From Rhizobium freirei PRF 81 (GTDB taxonomy: Bacteria > Pseudomonadota > Alphaproteobacteria > Rhizobiales > Rhizobiaceae), in assembly GCF_000359745.1 (NCBI RefSeq), contig NZ_AQHN01000084.1, positions 540,002-604,001 of the forward strand: 64,000 bases of DNA, written 5' to 3'. The translations under genes and the position numbers were made by a program. The notes below the pieces were generated by a model. The model saw nothing but the letters and a program-made list of their open reading frames with translations, was not told the origin of the DNA and searched no databases. Below are positions 17,210 to 26,391 of this stretch, piece after piece (position 1 is the first letter of the stretch; each line of letters begins with the position of its first letter).

Positions 17210-17899
17210 CTACTTGCCTTGCTTGCGCAACGCCTCGATTAGAAGTTCGGCGGCTGGGCCGGAAGACGCCGGATTCTGCCCAGTGATCAATCGGCCATCG
17301 ACGACGGTGTGGACACCCCAATCCTTGACTTTCGAGAAGATAGCTCCGAGGCTCAGCAGCTCGTCTTCCACCAGGAACGGCACGATCTCGGTCAGGCCGA
17401 CGGCTTCCTCTTCGCCGTTGGTGAAGCCAGTCACGCTCCGTCCGGCCACGAAGGGCGTGCCGTCGGAGTTCCTCACACGATGCAGAACGCCAGGCGCATG
17501 GCATACAAGAGCGATGGTCTTGCCGGCGGCGACAAAGGATTCGATCAGGCTGATCGAGTCCGGATCCTCAGCGAGATCCCACATCGGCCCATGGCCGCCC
17601 GGATAGAATACCGTATCGAAGTCCTCCTGCTTCACGCTGCTGAGGCGCACCGTGTCGGCGAGTTGCGCCTTGGCGGCTTCGTCGGCATTGAAGCGCCGGG
17701 TCAAGTCGGTCTGGAAAGAGGGCTCGTCGCTCTTCGGGTCCAGTGGCGGCTGGCCGCCCTTGGGCGATGCGAGGGTAATTTCTGCGCCGGCGTCCTTGAA
17801 TGCATAGTACGGTGCCGCCAGTTCCTCCAGCCAGAAGCCGGTCTTGCGACCGGTACTGCCAAGCTGATCGTGCGACGTCAAAACCATAAGAATTTTCAT
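17210..17899 (-). CDS. DJ-1/PfpI family protein (Hsp31-like, type 1 glutamine amidotransferase fold)
   Basis: A 229-residue protein with the nucleophile-elbow cysteine C133 in ALVCHAPGVL, the FYPGGHGPMWDL motif, and the N-terminal HDQLGSTGRKTGFWLEE typical of the Hsp31/HchA-like branch. These act as glyoxalase III/deglycase or as chaperones against reactive carbonyls. Nearby tautomerase, SDR and GST genes suggest a stress or electrophile defence setting. It follows the tautomerase by 186 bases on the same strand, so it may have its own promoter. A GGAGG-type site precedes the ATG. Confidence 0.88.
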   Translation of the reverse strand: MKILMVLTSHDQLGSTGRKTGFWLEELAAPYYAFKDAGAEITLASPKGGQPPLDPKSDEPSFQTDLTRRFNADEAAKAQLADTVRLSSVKQEDFDTVFYPGGHGPMWDLAEDPDSISLIESFVAAGKTIALVCHAPGVLHRVRNSDGTPFVAGRSVTGFTNGEEEAVGLTEIVPFLVEDELLSLGAIFSKVKDWGVHTVVDGRLITGQNPASSGPAAELLIEALRKQGK

Positions 17900-18085
17900 T
17901 TCAACCTCCTAATGTGTCCGGTCCAAAGTTGCTGTTGTCTTTTGCTGCGGTCGTGGCCAATCGCTTATCTGCCATCGTTCTCGTTCGGCTTGCGCCCGAT
18001 CGATGCTGCCGGCGACGAGATGCCTCATGTTGCGTTTGTCGGGAGCCTCAAAGGAGGCTCCGCCTCTCGGGATGCACCAGCGGGT

Positions 18086-18358
18086 TCAGTTGCTAGTGCC
18101 ATCTTCTTGGGGCTTTTTTGAAGCCGAACCTTGTGCGGCCAGCTTGTTGCGATATTCGGCAACGGGCATGCCGCCCCAGCCCCAGTCTTCCATCTCCACT
18201 TCCTCGACGACCACCCAGGTCCATTCCGGCGGCTTGCCGAGTACATCGAACAGAACCTGGCTGATGCCCTTGTAAATCTCGGCCTTCTGCGCGGCCGTCG
18301 TGCGATCGACCCCGGGCTCCGTGCCTTCTCGGGTTAGTTTAACAGTAACGAATGGCAT
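18086..18358 (-). CDS. 4-oxalocrotonate tautomerase-like protein
   Basis: A 90-residue protein beginning MPFVTVKLTREG, so the processed N-terminus is the catalytic Pro1 of the tautomerase superfamily. The VVVEEVEMEDWGWGGMPVAEYR segment matches small tautomerases seen beside SDR and LysR genes in proteobacteria. It probably tautomerises an enol or unsaturated acid, substrate unknown. It starts 26 bases after the SDR stop and is likely in the same operon. GGAGA precedes the ATG. Confidence 0.85.
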   Translation of the reverse strand: MPFVTVKLTREGTEPGVDRTTAAQKAEIYKGISQVLFDVLGKPPEWTWVVVEEVEMEDWGWGGMPVAEYRNKLAAQGSASKKPQEDGTSN

Positions 18359-18384
18359 TGACGTGTCTCCTTTGGGATTTTCGA

Positions 18385-19095
18385 TCAGTGGCCGGCGCTC
18401 TGGCCGCCATCGACATGCAGGATCTCGCCGGTTACGAAGGGCGCGGCTTCGAGATAGAGCACGCCATTGACAATATCTGCGATCTCGCCCATCCGGCCGA
18501 CCGGGTGCAGCGCGCCGAGAAACTCGTGGGTTTCGGGCTTGTGCATCGGGGTCCTGATCACGCCCGGCGCGACTGCATTCACGCGGATGCCGCGACGGGC
18601 ATATTCGATTGCGAGGCTCTTCGTTGCGGCAGCGATGCCACCCTTCGACAGCGAAGCGAGAACGGAAGGAACCGAGGACAGCGCATGCTCGACCAGCGTC
18701 GTGGTGATGCTGACGATGTGGCCGCTGCCCTGCGTCTCCATCGCTGCGACGGCTGCCTGAGTGATATAGAAAAAGCCGTTGAGGTTGGTCGAGACGACTT
18801 GGACATATTGTTCAGGAGAATACTCGGTGAAAGGTGCAGCGAGGAAGATGCCGGCATTGTTCACCAGCGTGTCGACGCGACCGAACTGGCGAAGCGCCTC
18901 GGCGATGACGCGCTGGCCTGTCTCAGGATTGCCGATGTCGCCGGCGATGGTGAGAACGTCGGGATCGCTGGACGGTTTGATCGACCGCGATGTGGCGACG
19001 ATGCAATAGTTGCGGTTGAGATAGGCCTTGACCAGGGCCTCGCCGATGCCTTGCGATGCGCCGGTGATGACGGCGACTTTGCGTTCCTTGCTCAT
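18385..19095 (-). CDS. SDR family protein lacking the catalytic tyrosine
   Basis: A 236-residue SDR with an intact nucleotide fold (TGASQGIG at 11-18, NNAG at 79-82, and VAPGVIRTP). At the active site the usual YxxxK reads ALASLSKGG: the lysine is K151 but the tyrosine position (147) is alanine, and the catalytic serine region reads SITTT. The start at 19095 (MSKERKVAVITG) fits family length. It is cotranscribed with the tautomerase downstream and the LysR gene upstream. It may be a non-oxidoreductase, a binding or regulatory protein, or may use different chemistry. Confidence 0.82.
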   Translation of the reverse strand: MSKERKVAVITGASQGIGEALVKAYLNRNYCIVATSRSIKPSSDPDVLTIAGDIGNPETGQRVIAEALRQFGRVDTLVNNAGIFLAAPFTEYSPEQYVQVVSTNLNGFFYITQAAVAAMETQGSGHIVSITTTLVEHALSSVPSVLASLSKGGIAAATKSLAIEYARRGIRVNAVAPGVIRTPMHKPETHEFLGALHPVGRMGEIADIVNGVLYLEAAPFVTGEILHVDGGQSAGH

Positions 19096-19180
19096 GTTCG
19101 AAATCCGATGTTTGCGTTGATCCCGGTTCTTGACCGGACGCAAAAGATCTACATCTCATCGGAATTTGAGCGAATACACG

Positions 19181-20143
19181 CTATTCGGAAGACATTCTTC
19201 CGATATTCGGTTGAATATTGGCATGATCGGCCTCCACGCTTAAGCGTGCGAAATGAGCCTTGAGTCGTGCGATGGCGAAATCGGCGAAAGCGCGCACCTT
19301 GGGCACCTGAAGCCGGCCGTGCGGCGCAATCAGATGCACGGGCAGCGGCGGCGCCTCGTCGTTCGCAAGCAGGATCTTGAGCGATCCGTCTCGCAGCTGC
19401 GGGGCGATATGATAGGAAAACATACGCGTGACACCCCGCCCGGCGACAGTGCTTGCAACCGCGCCGCGAATGCTGTTGACGATCAGTCGCGGTGTAAATT
19501 GGACGGCACGCGGCACCGTCGACCCAGGGGCGGGCGGAAAACTCCAGCTATCGATGCCGAAATGCGTCATGGCGACGATCTGGTGGCGGGCAAGATCAGC
19601 CGGCTCACGGATCACCGGATTGGCATCGATATAGCGCGGAGAGGCGGCAACCACGCGGCGCACCTCGCCGACACGAAGAGCCACCAGCGTGGAGTCCGCA
19701 AGATGCGCGATACGTAGCGCCAGATCGATGCCCTCGTCGATCAGATTGGCGGGGCGGTCGAGGAAGTAAAGCCGGACATTGACGGCCGGATGCTCATCCA
19801 TGAAGGCATCGACGATCGGCCGCAGGATCTCCTCGCCGGCCGCGACGGGGGCGGTAATGGTCAACAATCCCCGCGGCGCGGATCGCTCACCGGCCGCGGC
19901 GATGTCGGCCTCCTCGAGGTCAGTCAAAACGCGCCGGCAGGCGACGGCATAGCGTTCGCCTGCTTCGCTCAGCTTGAGCGAGCGCGTGGTGCGGTGAAGC
20001 AGCTCCGTGCCGACCCGCTCCTCTAGGAAGGCGATGGCCCGGCTTACGGCGGCCGGCGACTTGCCGAGTTTGCGCCCAGCGCCTGCCAGGCTGCCCTCGT
20101 CGAGTGCCGCGACAAAAACCCTCATTGCATCGATGCGATCCAT
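19181..20143 (-). CDS. LysR family transcriptional regulator
   Basis: A 320-residue LysR protein with helix-turn-helix MDRIDAMRVFVAALDEGSLA followed by LGKSPAAVSRAIAFLEERVG, then the LysR effector domain (about 90-295). It lies 85 bases upstream of the SDR/tautomerase pair and reads in the same direction, so it may head that operon or be its regulator. The C-terminal tail after residue 300 is polar and unremarkable. Confidence 0.88.
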   Translation of the reverse strand: MDRIDAMRVFVAALDEGSLAGAGRKLGKSPAAVSRAIAFLEERVGTELLHRTTRSLKLSEAGERYAVACRRVLTDLEEADIAAAGERSAPRGLLTITAPVAAGEEILRPIVDAFMDEHPAVNVRLYFLDRPANLIDEGIDLALRIAHLADSTLVALRVGEVRRVVAASPRYIDANPVIREPADLARHQIVAMTHFGIDSWSFPPAPGSTVPRAVQFTPRLIVNSIRGAVASTVAGRGVTRMFSYHIAPQLRDGSLKILLANDEAPPLPVHLIAPHGRLQVPKVRAFADFAIARLKAHFARLSVEADHANIQPNIGRMSSE

Positions 20144-20470
20144 GGCATTCCGATTTGCGAAACAATCTCGGCCATAACGTAGTCAACCGTTCGGAATTCG
20201 GCAATCGAGCAACCCGGCAGAAGTGGTTGGGATAGTTTGACTTCGGAAGGAAAGCGGAACGATTCACAGGATGAACGTCAAAGCTGTGTCTTCGCTGAGG
20301 AACCGGAAGGTGGCGGCCGGCGGACGAAAACATTTCAACACGTTAGTTCCAAGACGCTACGCTGGGGGCGAATGTATGGATCACCGATTCGATTCCGTCC
20401 GAGGCGCACAATCATTGTTCGGGATTTGCAATCGGTTTGCCTGGGCCAACGCAAGCTGAAAGGGGACCGT
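20144..20470. other. Intergenic region between divergent LysR gene and small secreted protein
   Basis: About 330 bases with promoters expected for both flanking genes. Short open frames on the plus strand lack ribosome sites and family similarity. I identify no clear operator or hairpin. Confidence 0.4.
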
Positions 20471-20758
20471 GTGAGAAAAAGAATGCTTGTTATCGCGGGG
20501 TTGGCGGCGCTGGTCGCAACTCCGGCTTTAGCCGGTCGTTTGACCAGTCAATCGACACTTGCCGAGTGGGAGAATAGCCGAACGGATGCTCGGTTGGATC
20601 TAGCGAAGAGCATACTCGCCAGAACGGCCAAGCGGGATGTCGGCAAGGTGATGGATCTTTTTGCCTGTATCGAGAAAGTTGCGCGGGATCCGGCCCACGC
20701 GAACATACCGATCCATAAGATTTCGTCGCCGTGTCTGGTTCTGATCGGCGCCGAATAG
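20471..20758 (+). CDS. Small exported protein of unknown function
   Basis: I do not recognise this 95-residue protein. I start it at the GTG (20471) because AAAGGGGA lies just upstream and the product then begins VRKRMLVIAGLAALVATPALAG, a complete Sec signal peptide with an ALA|G cleavage site. The mature part (about 73 residues) is helical and charged, with two cysteines (DLFACIEKV and SSPCLVLIG) that could form a disulfide in the periplasm. It is convergent with the sensor kinase gene. Confidence 0.7.
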   Translation: MRKRMLVIAGLAALVATPALAGRLTSQSTLAEWENSRTDARLDLAKSILARTAKRDVGKVMDLFACIEKVARDPAHANIPIHKISSPCLVLIGAE

Positions 20759-20806
20759 CATGCAATCCTGCGCAGAAGCGCGACGGCGGTGTTCTATTTG
20801 CGCCCC

Positions 20807-22186
20807 TTAGGCCACTCGCACCCCGCCATCGGCAATCTTTTCGGAAGGAAACGTCATCTTCATGCAGGCGCCTTTGGAGCCGGCGTTGACGACTGCAATG
20901 CCGCCGCCGTGGAGCTGCATGATCTCCCGAACCAGATTGAGCCCCAATCCGGCACCGCGTCCGTCGGAGCCGAGGCGGTTAAAGGGTTCGAAGATCTGCT
21001 CGCGCGCGTCCCAGGCGATGCCGTTACCTTCGTCGGAAACTTCGATGAAATGGCTTTTGCCCACCCTCACCGTGATCGTTCCTTGGCGTCCGCCGTGATC
21101 GATGGCGTTCTGGACAAGATTGGTCAAAGCCCGCTCCAGCGACGTCTGGTCGCCGATCACCAACACCTCGTCGCCTTCCGGCTCGAAGTTCACCTCATAG
21201 CCGGCACCCAGCGCCAGGGGACCGAGGTCAAACAGCACCTGCTTGGCCATAGCGGTCAGATTGACGGGTTGAAAGTGATTGCGCTTCTGGTCGAGGCGCT
21301 GAAGATCGAGCAGCTGACCGGCGAGTGTCGTCAGCCGCGCGGCGTCTTCCAACAGGTCGCGCTTGTCCGTGCCGGCGGGCAGAGCTGAAATACGCGCATT
21401 CAGGATGGCGATCGGCGTGCGCAGTTCATGGGCCGCCTGGGCCAGAAAACGTTGATGCCGCTCGTAGCCTGCATCGAGGCGAAGCAGCGCATCGTTGACT
21501 GCCCTCACAAGCGCGCTGATCTCGATGGGCACGTCACTCGCCTGCAGTTGGGTGCCGCGCTTGTCGAACTCGATGTGAGCGGCTTGTGCCACGGTTCGGC
21601 GGAGACCGACCAGCGCCCGGCGAACCACCAGCGGTGTGGCGAGCAATGTTGCAAGCGCCATCAACACGATGACGGGCAGGATTAATGAGGTGAGCCCGCC
21701 TGAAATACCTCTTGCAAGTCGTTGCACGGACATCTGCCCTTTCGTGCCCGTCAGGATCTGGATCCGGCCGACGGGGCTGTCGACCCATTTGATCACCGCG
21801 TCGGGTTTACCGGCCAATTCAGGCCGGTTGCTCAGCCGTGCGTCGCTGATCTGGTCGAGCATCGCGATAGCAGGCAGATAGGCTGGCGGAATACTGCCCT
21901 TTTGCAGGCGGTGCCCCTGTTTGTCGCGGATCGCGAACCACAGGTCGGGCACCCCAGTCCGAAGATTGACGAGGTCAGGGGTCTCTCGTAGTACCAATTC
22001 GCCAGCCATATCCCGCTCCGTCGCCTCGGCCAGTACGTCGAGGCTGGCGCCTTCATAATCGTCGAGCAGATAGCCGGTGCTCCAGAGCGCTGCCGTGATG
22101 ATGAGCAGGGCGGTCGCGATCATGCATGCCTGCAGCGTCACCAGCCTGCTGACGAGCAGCCACTTCAGCGAAGGCTGTCGCATCAT
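20807..22186 (-). CDS. Sensor histidine kinase (EnvZ/QseC type)
   Basis: A 459-residue membrane kinase. TM1 is about 17-40, the periplasmic sensor about 41-160 and TM2 about 165-187. HAMP/HisKA follows with phospho-acceptor H253 in QAAHELRTPIA. The ATPase domain shows the N-box NLVQNAIDHGG and the G boxes DEGNGIAW and GRGAGLGLNLV. It overlaps its response regulator gene by 4 bases (ATGA), so the two are translationally coupled. The signal is unknown. The periplasmic region has no recognisable ligand motif. Confidence 0.92.
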   Translation of the reverse strand: MMRQPSLKWLLVSRLVTLQACMIATALLIITAALWSTGYLLDDYEGASLDVLAEATERDMAGELVLRETPDLVNLRTGVPDLWFAIRDKQGHRLQKGSIPPAYLPAIAMLDQISDARLSNRPELAGKPDAVIKWVDSPVGRIQILTGTKGQMSVQRLARGISGGLTSLILPVIVLMALATLLATPLVVRRALVGLRRTVAQAAHIEFDKRGTQLQASDVPIEISALVRAVNDALLRLDAGYERHQRFLAQAAHELRTPIAILNARISALPAGTDKRDLLEDAARLTTLAGQLLDLQRLDQKRNHFQPVNLTAMAKQVLFDLGPLALGAGYEVNFEPEGDEVLVIGDQTSLERALTNLVQNAIDHGGRQGTITVRVGKSHFIEVSDEGNGIAWDAREQIFEPFNRLGSDGRGAGLGLNLVREIMQLHGGGIAVVNAGSKGACMKMTFPSEKIADGGVRVA

Positions 22187-22857
22187 GTCGTCTCACTGAG
22201 GAGATAGCCGACACCGCGGATGCCGCTAATGGCGACACCGGCGTGGGCGTCGGCGAGCTTGCGGCGGAGGCGGGAGATATGCGTATCGAGCGCGTTCGAC
22301 TCGATCTCGTCGTTCATGCCGAAAACGGCCTCCATCAGCGTCTCACGCAGCACCATGCGCCCCATGCGCCGCATCAGAGCTTCAAGCACGAGCAATTCCC
22401 GGCGCGGCATACGCAGGCGAACATCTTCCACATGCGCCTCAAGATGAGCGAAATCGAATGACATGCGGCCAAGTCTGACGATATCGGGCTGCAGGTTCGC
22501 CGGACGGCGCAGGATTGCACGCAGCCGGGCCAAGAGTTCCTCGAAAGCGAAGGGTTTGCCAAGATAGTCGTCCGCGCCGCTGTCGAGACCGGCAACCCGG
22601 TCGAGCAGGTCGCCCTTCGCAGTCAATACCAGCACCGGCACGATATCGCCCCTCGCACGCAGCGATTTCAACAGCGAAAGGCCGTCCCCGTCAGGTAATC
22701 TGCGATCCAGAACCACGGCGTCGTAAACGTCGTCATAAAGGGCGGCGTCGGCGTCCGCCAGGTTCTCCACATTGTCCACGACCATGCCGTGGCGCACCAG
22801 CCCGTTGCGCAAGACAGCGGCCATAGGTTTCTCGTCCTCGACCAAAAGCACACGCAT
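22183..22857 (-). CDS. OmpR-family response regulator
   Basis: A 224-residue regulator with a receiver domain (acidic pocket E7/D8, phospho-acceptor D51 in VVLDRRLPDGDG, K103-type lysine in GKPFAFEEL). The C-terminal winged helix ends ALDTHISRLRRKL and GVGYLLSE. It is the first gene of the pair with the downstream kinase. It resembles QseB/PmrA-like regulators. Targets are unknown; the diverging DedA gene 320 bases away is one candidate. Confidence 0.93.
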   Translation of the reverse strand: MRVLLVEDEKPMAAVLRNGLVRHGMVVDNVENLADADAALYDDVYDAVVLDRRLPDGDGLSLLKSLRARGDIVPVLVLTAKGDLLDRVAGLDSGADDYLGKPFAFEELLARLRAILRRPANLQPDIVRLGRMSFDFAHLEAHVEDVRLRMPRRELLVLEALMRRMGRMVLRETLMEAVFGMNDEIESNALDTHISRLRRKLADAHAGVAISGIRGVGYLLSETT

Positions 22858-23071
22858 TCAGTGAACTCCATCGCTTGCCCGCGTCGATAGGGCATTCACG
22901 CGCTATTAGCATCCCTCCATTGAGATAACCTTGCAGACCCGGTTCGATGCCGTGGCTTTTTAGGCCTTCGCGGGCAAAATGCCTTGCCATTTTTAGAAGT
23001 CTTTCGACGTGACAGGTTTTCGCAATCCGGCTGTGTGAGACCTCGCTTCCTCATTTCGAAAGGAAGAACCG

Positions 23072-23179
23072 ATGCCCACAGTCTGGACTTTTCCGCCAGC
23101 GCCCGACTATCGGATCGCCAAAGCGCGAGATTGCAACGTCCCGAGCGATACCGGATCTCTGGAGGCACCTCTCACATGA
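23072..23179 (+). CDS. Putative 35-residue ORF coupled to the DedA gene
   Basis: This short frame starts MPTVWTFPPAPDYRIAKA with AGGAAG 6 bases before its ATG, and its TGA overlaps the DedA start as ATGA. Such an overlap is the classic arrangement for translational coupling, so it may be a leader peptide or small protein controlling DedA synthesis. The proline-rich start and lack of a signal peptide give no function. The remaining gap from 22858 holds only the divergent promoters. Confidence 0.4.
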   Translation: MPTVWTFPPAPDYRIAKARDCNVPSDTGSLEAPLT

Positions 23180-23916
23180 CGGCGCACGAACTGGCTGCAC
23201 AGGCGCCCGGCGCTGTCACGCTATTGATGAGCTTCGGACTTGCAGGGATATTCTGTCTCGCCATCCTTGAGAAATTCGTCCCGCTTTTTCCGTCGTACAT
23301 CCTCTTGATGCTTCTGGGACTGATGGTGCCCGATCTCCCCATGCTCGCCCTCTTCATTGCGGCGGTGACGGCGGGCTCGGTCGTCGGCGGGCTTGGCTGG
23401 TATGGTATCGGCTGGGTGTTTGGGCCGCATAGGGTGAGGCGAGCCGTCGCCAGCTATGGCGGATGCGTGCTGCTCAGGCTCTCCTTCTACGACCGGCTGG
23501 CCGATGCCTACCGCCGCAACCACTTCTGGGTGACATTTTCTGGTCAGGTCATCCCGGCTGTCAGGATCTACCTGGCTCTGCCGGCTGGTGCTCTGCGGCT
23601 CGAACCTGTGACCTTCATCGCTGCGACGTCGCTTGGTTGCTTGACGTGGAACGGGCCGTTCCTCTGCCTCGGCTATGTCTTGCGTCATAGTGGACGCGAT
23701 GTGACCCAGACTGGCTTCTGGCTTGCCATCGCAATCGTGATAATCGAGGGGGCTGTGTTGATTGCCGTGAGCCTACGCAACAAGGCTGCTAACGGCAGAG
23801 AGCACCATAGCCTATCGCCGGATCGGGCAGGGTCCGGGGGGAAAAGGCCCGACCCAGCGATAGAGCCGGCGGGCGGGCCGGCTATGGACTGGCGTCCGTC
23901 GACCCCAATCCGTTAG
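23176..23916 (+). CDS. DedA family membrane protein
   Basis: A 246-residue inner-membrane protein. The DedA/SNARE-associated domain (about 15-205) has hydrophobic segments at about 16-33, 40-75, 135-160 and 180-202. It includes the glycine-rich FGPHRVRRAVASYGG stretch and FSGQVIPAVRIYLALPAGALR, the conserved re-entrant region with key Arg and Pro. DedA proteins act as lipid scramblases or flippases and affect proton motive force and antibiotic tolerance. The start at 23176 overlaps a possible leader ORF. The last 40 residues are polar and poorly conserved. Confidence 0.85.
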   Translation: MTAHELAAQAPGAVTLLMSFGLAGIFCLAILEKFVPLFPSYILLMLLGLMVPDLPMLALFIAAVTAGSVVGGLGWYGIGWVFGPHRVRRAVASYGGCVLLRLSFYDRLADAYRRNHFWVTFSGQVIPAVRIYLALPAGALRLEPVTFIAATSLGCLTWNGPFLCLGYVLRHSGRDVTQTGFWLAIAIVIIEGAVLIAVSLRNKAANGREHHSLSPDRAGSGGKRPDPAIEPAGGPAMDWRPSTPIR

Positions 23917-23976
23917 CGGATGACTTCAGAGGACCGGCGCGATGGGCCAATTCCTCGAAGCCGCTATTTCAGCACC

Positions 23977-24675
23977 TCAGTTGACAGTGTCAGGGTCAGT
24001 CTCAGTCTCCTCCGTCCCACTCTGAGATTCCAACTTTTCGGCTTTCCTTTCCAGTGCCTCGCGAACTTCCTCGATTTTTCCCGTGTTCGTTCCGACGCCG
24101 AGGATGCTCTTTGCTTCCGCAAGCTCCTGGTTCGTCACCGGCTTGTTCGACAGCTGCTGCAGCGCCGAACGCAATGCGTTGTCGCTAAGCGCGGGATCTG
24201 TGGGCACGGCTGTCGTTCCGTATTTCATTTCGAATTCGGCATATGACTTCACATAGGCCGAGAGCGCTGCCATTTTGGGATCCTTCGAGTTCAGATAGGC
24301 GTGGTAGTTTCTCCCGAGCGAATGGAGGCTGCCTTCTAACTTTGCGGTGTGCGTCTTCGAGCTCGCATGATGTGCTTTGGAATGCCGGTCAGAATCCCTG
24401 TCGAAATGATGCGGCTTCAGCGACGACGGATCATCCTGCGTTGTGGTCGTAGTCGTAGTTGTGGACGTGCGGCTTACATCGTCACGGTCGCGGTCGCGGC
24501 CAGACTTGTCATGGTCGGATTTTCCTTCGCCATGGCCTCCACCGTTGCCGTTGCCGCCGCCGTTTCCACCCTTCGCGAAGGCGGCCCCTATGAAGCCAAG
24601 GGCGGTTCCTCCCATGGGAGCAACAGCGAGTGCCAGACCGAGGCCAGCAGCACCAATGACAGAACGGATTTTCAT
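23977..24675 (-). CDS. Gly/Asn- and His-rich exported protein
   Basis: I do not recognise this 232-residue protein. A signal peptide (about 1-34, ending in AFA) is followed by a Gly/Asn repeat (GGNGGGNGNGGGHGEG) and a charged stretch rich in Asp, Arg and Lys. A run of eight threonines and a His-rich segment (PHHFDRDSDRHSKAHH) come next, then an all-helical domain of about 130 residues (NYHAYLNSKDPKMAALSAYV...). The repeat is shared with the protein at 27026-27541 on the other side of a two-component pair. The ATG at 24675 has GGAAG 5 bases upstream. Metal binding by the histidines is possible but not shown. Confidence 0.75.
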   Translation of the reverse strand: MKIRSVIGAAGLGLALAVAPMGGTALGFIGAAFAKGGNGGGNGNGGGHGEGKSDHDKSGRDRDRDDVSRTSTTTTTTTTQDDPSSLKPHHFDRDSDRHSKAHHASSKTHTAKLEGSLHSLGRNYHAYLNSKDPKMAALSAYVKSYAEFEMKYGTTAVPTDPALSDNALRSALQQLSNKPVTNQELAEAKSILGVGTNTGKIEEVREALERKAEKLESQSGTEETETDPDTVN

Positions 24676-24948
24676 GCGCACTTCCTTTATAGACGCCCGC
24701 AGCCTGGTGCAGCGGACGTATCCAGCAAATCACTACGCACTACAATATTGCCGAAATCTCATGTTTCTACACCGCTTGGACTTATGCCTTGTGCACTAGG
24801 ACCATAGTCTGATTGAGCATCCCCGATGGTCCCTTAGATCCTATGAGCCCCGTCACAAGGCCATCTTGAGGTGATGACATGAGTGATGCCAACCTGCAGC
24901 GATTGACACCCCATCCCGGTGGGATAGCTATAAGGGGTTGGGAGATCA

Positions 24949-26391
24949 GTGCGGACGATGCCAGTTCTGCAGACAAACAGTAGACATATGCTATCTCTGG
25001 CAAGTTTGATCGCACGCTGGAACGCTCAATCCTTGGCAAGACAGTTCCTGCTTGCCGGAGGTTTCGTCGCGATCTGCGCGATGCTCGTTGTCGGCTCCAT
25101 CGTTGCCGGTCTGATCGAAAACGCGGTGACACGCAATTCCGCTGCGACCACGGCCCTTTACGTGGACAGCGTCATCGCGCCGCTTCTTCCCGATATGCAG
25201 ACCACCCGGGCTCTCGATGACACGGTAGCGCGGGCTCTCGACGAGACGCTCGGCCAGGGTGCTCTCGGTACGCGGCTGTTTTCGTTTCGGCTGTGGAGCA
25301 GCGACGGCACAATACTCTACTCCAACACCAAGGACCTCTCCGGCAGACAGTTTCCGCTTTCAGACAGCCTTAAGACGGCTTTTTCCGGCCAAATGGTCGC
25401 CAAGTTCAATCAGATCGACGACGTAGAAAGCGTCGCAGAGCGCGATAGCGGCAAGCCACTTCTGGAGATCTACAATCCGGTGCTTCAACCCTGGTCGGGC
25501 AAGGTCGTCGCCGTTTCCGAGTTTTACGAGGTCGCCAACGACTTCGAAGGGAGCCTCAACCAAGCTCGTCTGTTAAGCTGGCTTGTCGTTGCCCTGTTCA
25601 CGCTTACATTCTTCGCCCTTCTGTCGATCATTGTCCTGCGTGGCAGCCGCACCATAGACAATCAGCGCAAGGCGCTTAACGGCCGCATCGTAGAACTTTC
25701 AGCGCTCCTGGAGCAAAACAAGGCGCTGCGTGCCCGCGTTCAGCGCGCAACACAGCGCGCGGCCGCGCTCAACGAGAGTTATTTGCGACGTATAGGCGCC
25801 GACCTGCATGACGGTCCCGCTCAACTGGTCGCCTACGCCTCCTTGCGTCTCGACAGCCGGACGCTTACTAGCCCTGCCGCCCCATCGGGCGAGCGTGAGG
25901 CGTCGCTGCGCACCATCAAGACCAGCCTTGATGACGCCATGACGGAGATCAGGAGTATCTGTAGCGGGCTGATGCTGCCCCACATCGAGACGGACAACCT
26001 GGCAGATCTCCTGGAGCGCGCAATCCGCGCGCACGAGCGGCGCACGGGCGTCACCGTCACGCTCTCCACGGGCAAGATACCGGCCGACCTGTCCACTTCG
26101 GCAAAGATATGCGTCTATCGCTTTGTCCAGGAAGCCCTGAACAATGGCTATCGCCATGCCGGCGGGATGGGGCAAAAGGTTGCGCAATCGTTTGAAGAGG
26201 GTCTAGTCGTGGTCGAGGTTGCCGATGAGGGACAGGGATTCGATCCGAAGGACGTCGGCCCGCAAAAACTGGGCCTTGCCGGCCTCAGAGATCGGGTTGA
26301 AAGTCTAGGCGGTACGTTTCAGCTTTTATCATCGAATCGGGGAACCACCGTTCGAATGTCTCTGAACATCGAGGAAATGGAGCAGGCATGA
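24949..26391 (+). CDS. NarL-type sensor histidine kinase (HisKA_3)
   Basis: A 480-residue kinase with TM1 at about 33-53, an extracytoplasmic sensor (54-208) and TM2 at about 209-230. A coiled-coil linker (about 235-275) leads to the HisKA_3 dimerisation domain with H287 in RIGADLHDGPAQLVAY. The ATPase domain has the N-box RFVQEALNNGYRHA, then DEGQGFDP and GLAGLRDRVESLGG. The GTG start at 24949 has GGGAGA just upstream; an ATG at 24988 is the alternative. It overlaps the response regulator by 4 bases. The two Gly/Asn-rich secreted proteins beside it are probable targets or ligands. Confidence 0.9.
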   Translation: MRTMPVLQTNSRHMLSLASLIARWNAQSLARQFLLAGGFVAICAMLVVGSIVAGLIENAVTRNSAATTALYVDSVIAPLLPDMQTTRALDDTVARALDETLGQGALGTRLFSFRLWSSDGTILYSNTKDLSGRQFPLSDSLKTAFSGQMVAKFNQIDDVESVAERDSGKPLLEIYNPVLQPWSGKVVAVSEFYEVANDFEGSLNQARLLSWLVVALFTLTFFALLSIIVLRGSRTIDNQRKALNGRIVELSALLEQNKALRARVQRATQRAAALNESYLRRIGADLHDGPAQLVAYASLRLDSRTLTSPAAPSGEREASLRTIKTSLDDAMTEIRSICSGLMLPHIETDNLADLLERAIRAHERRTGVTVTLSTGKIPADLSTSAKICVYRFVQEALNNGYRHAGGMGQKVAQSFEEGLVVVEVADEGQGFDPKDVGPQKLGLAGLRDRVESLGGTFQLLSSNRGTTVRMSLNIEEMEQA

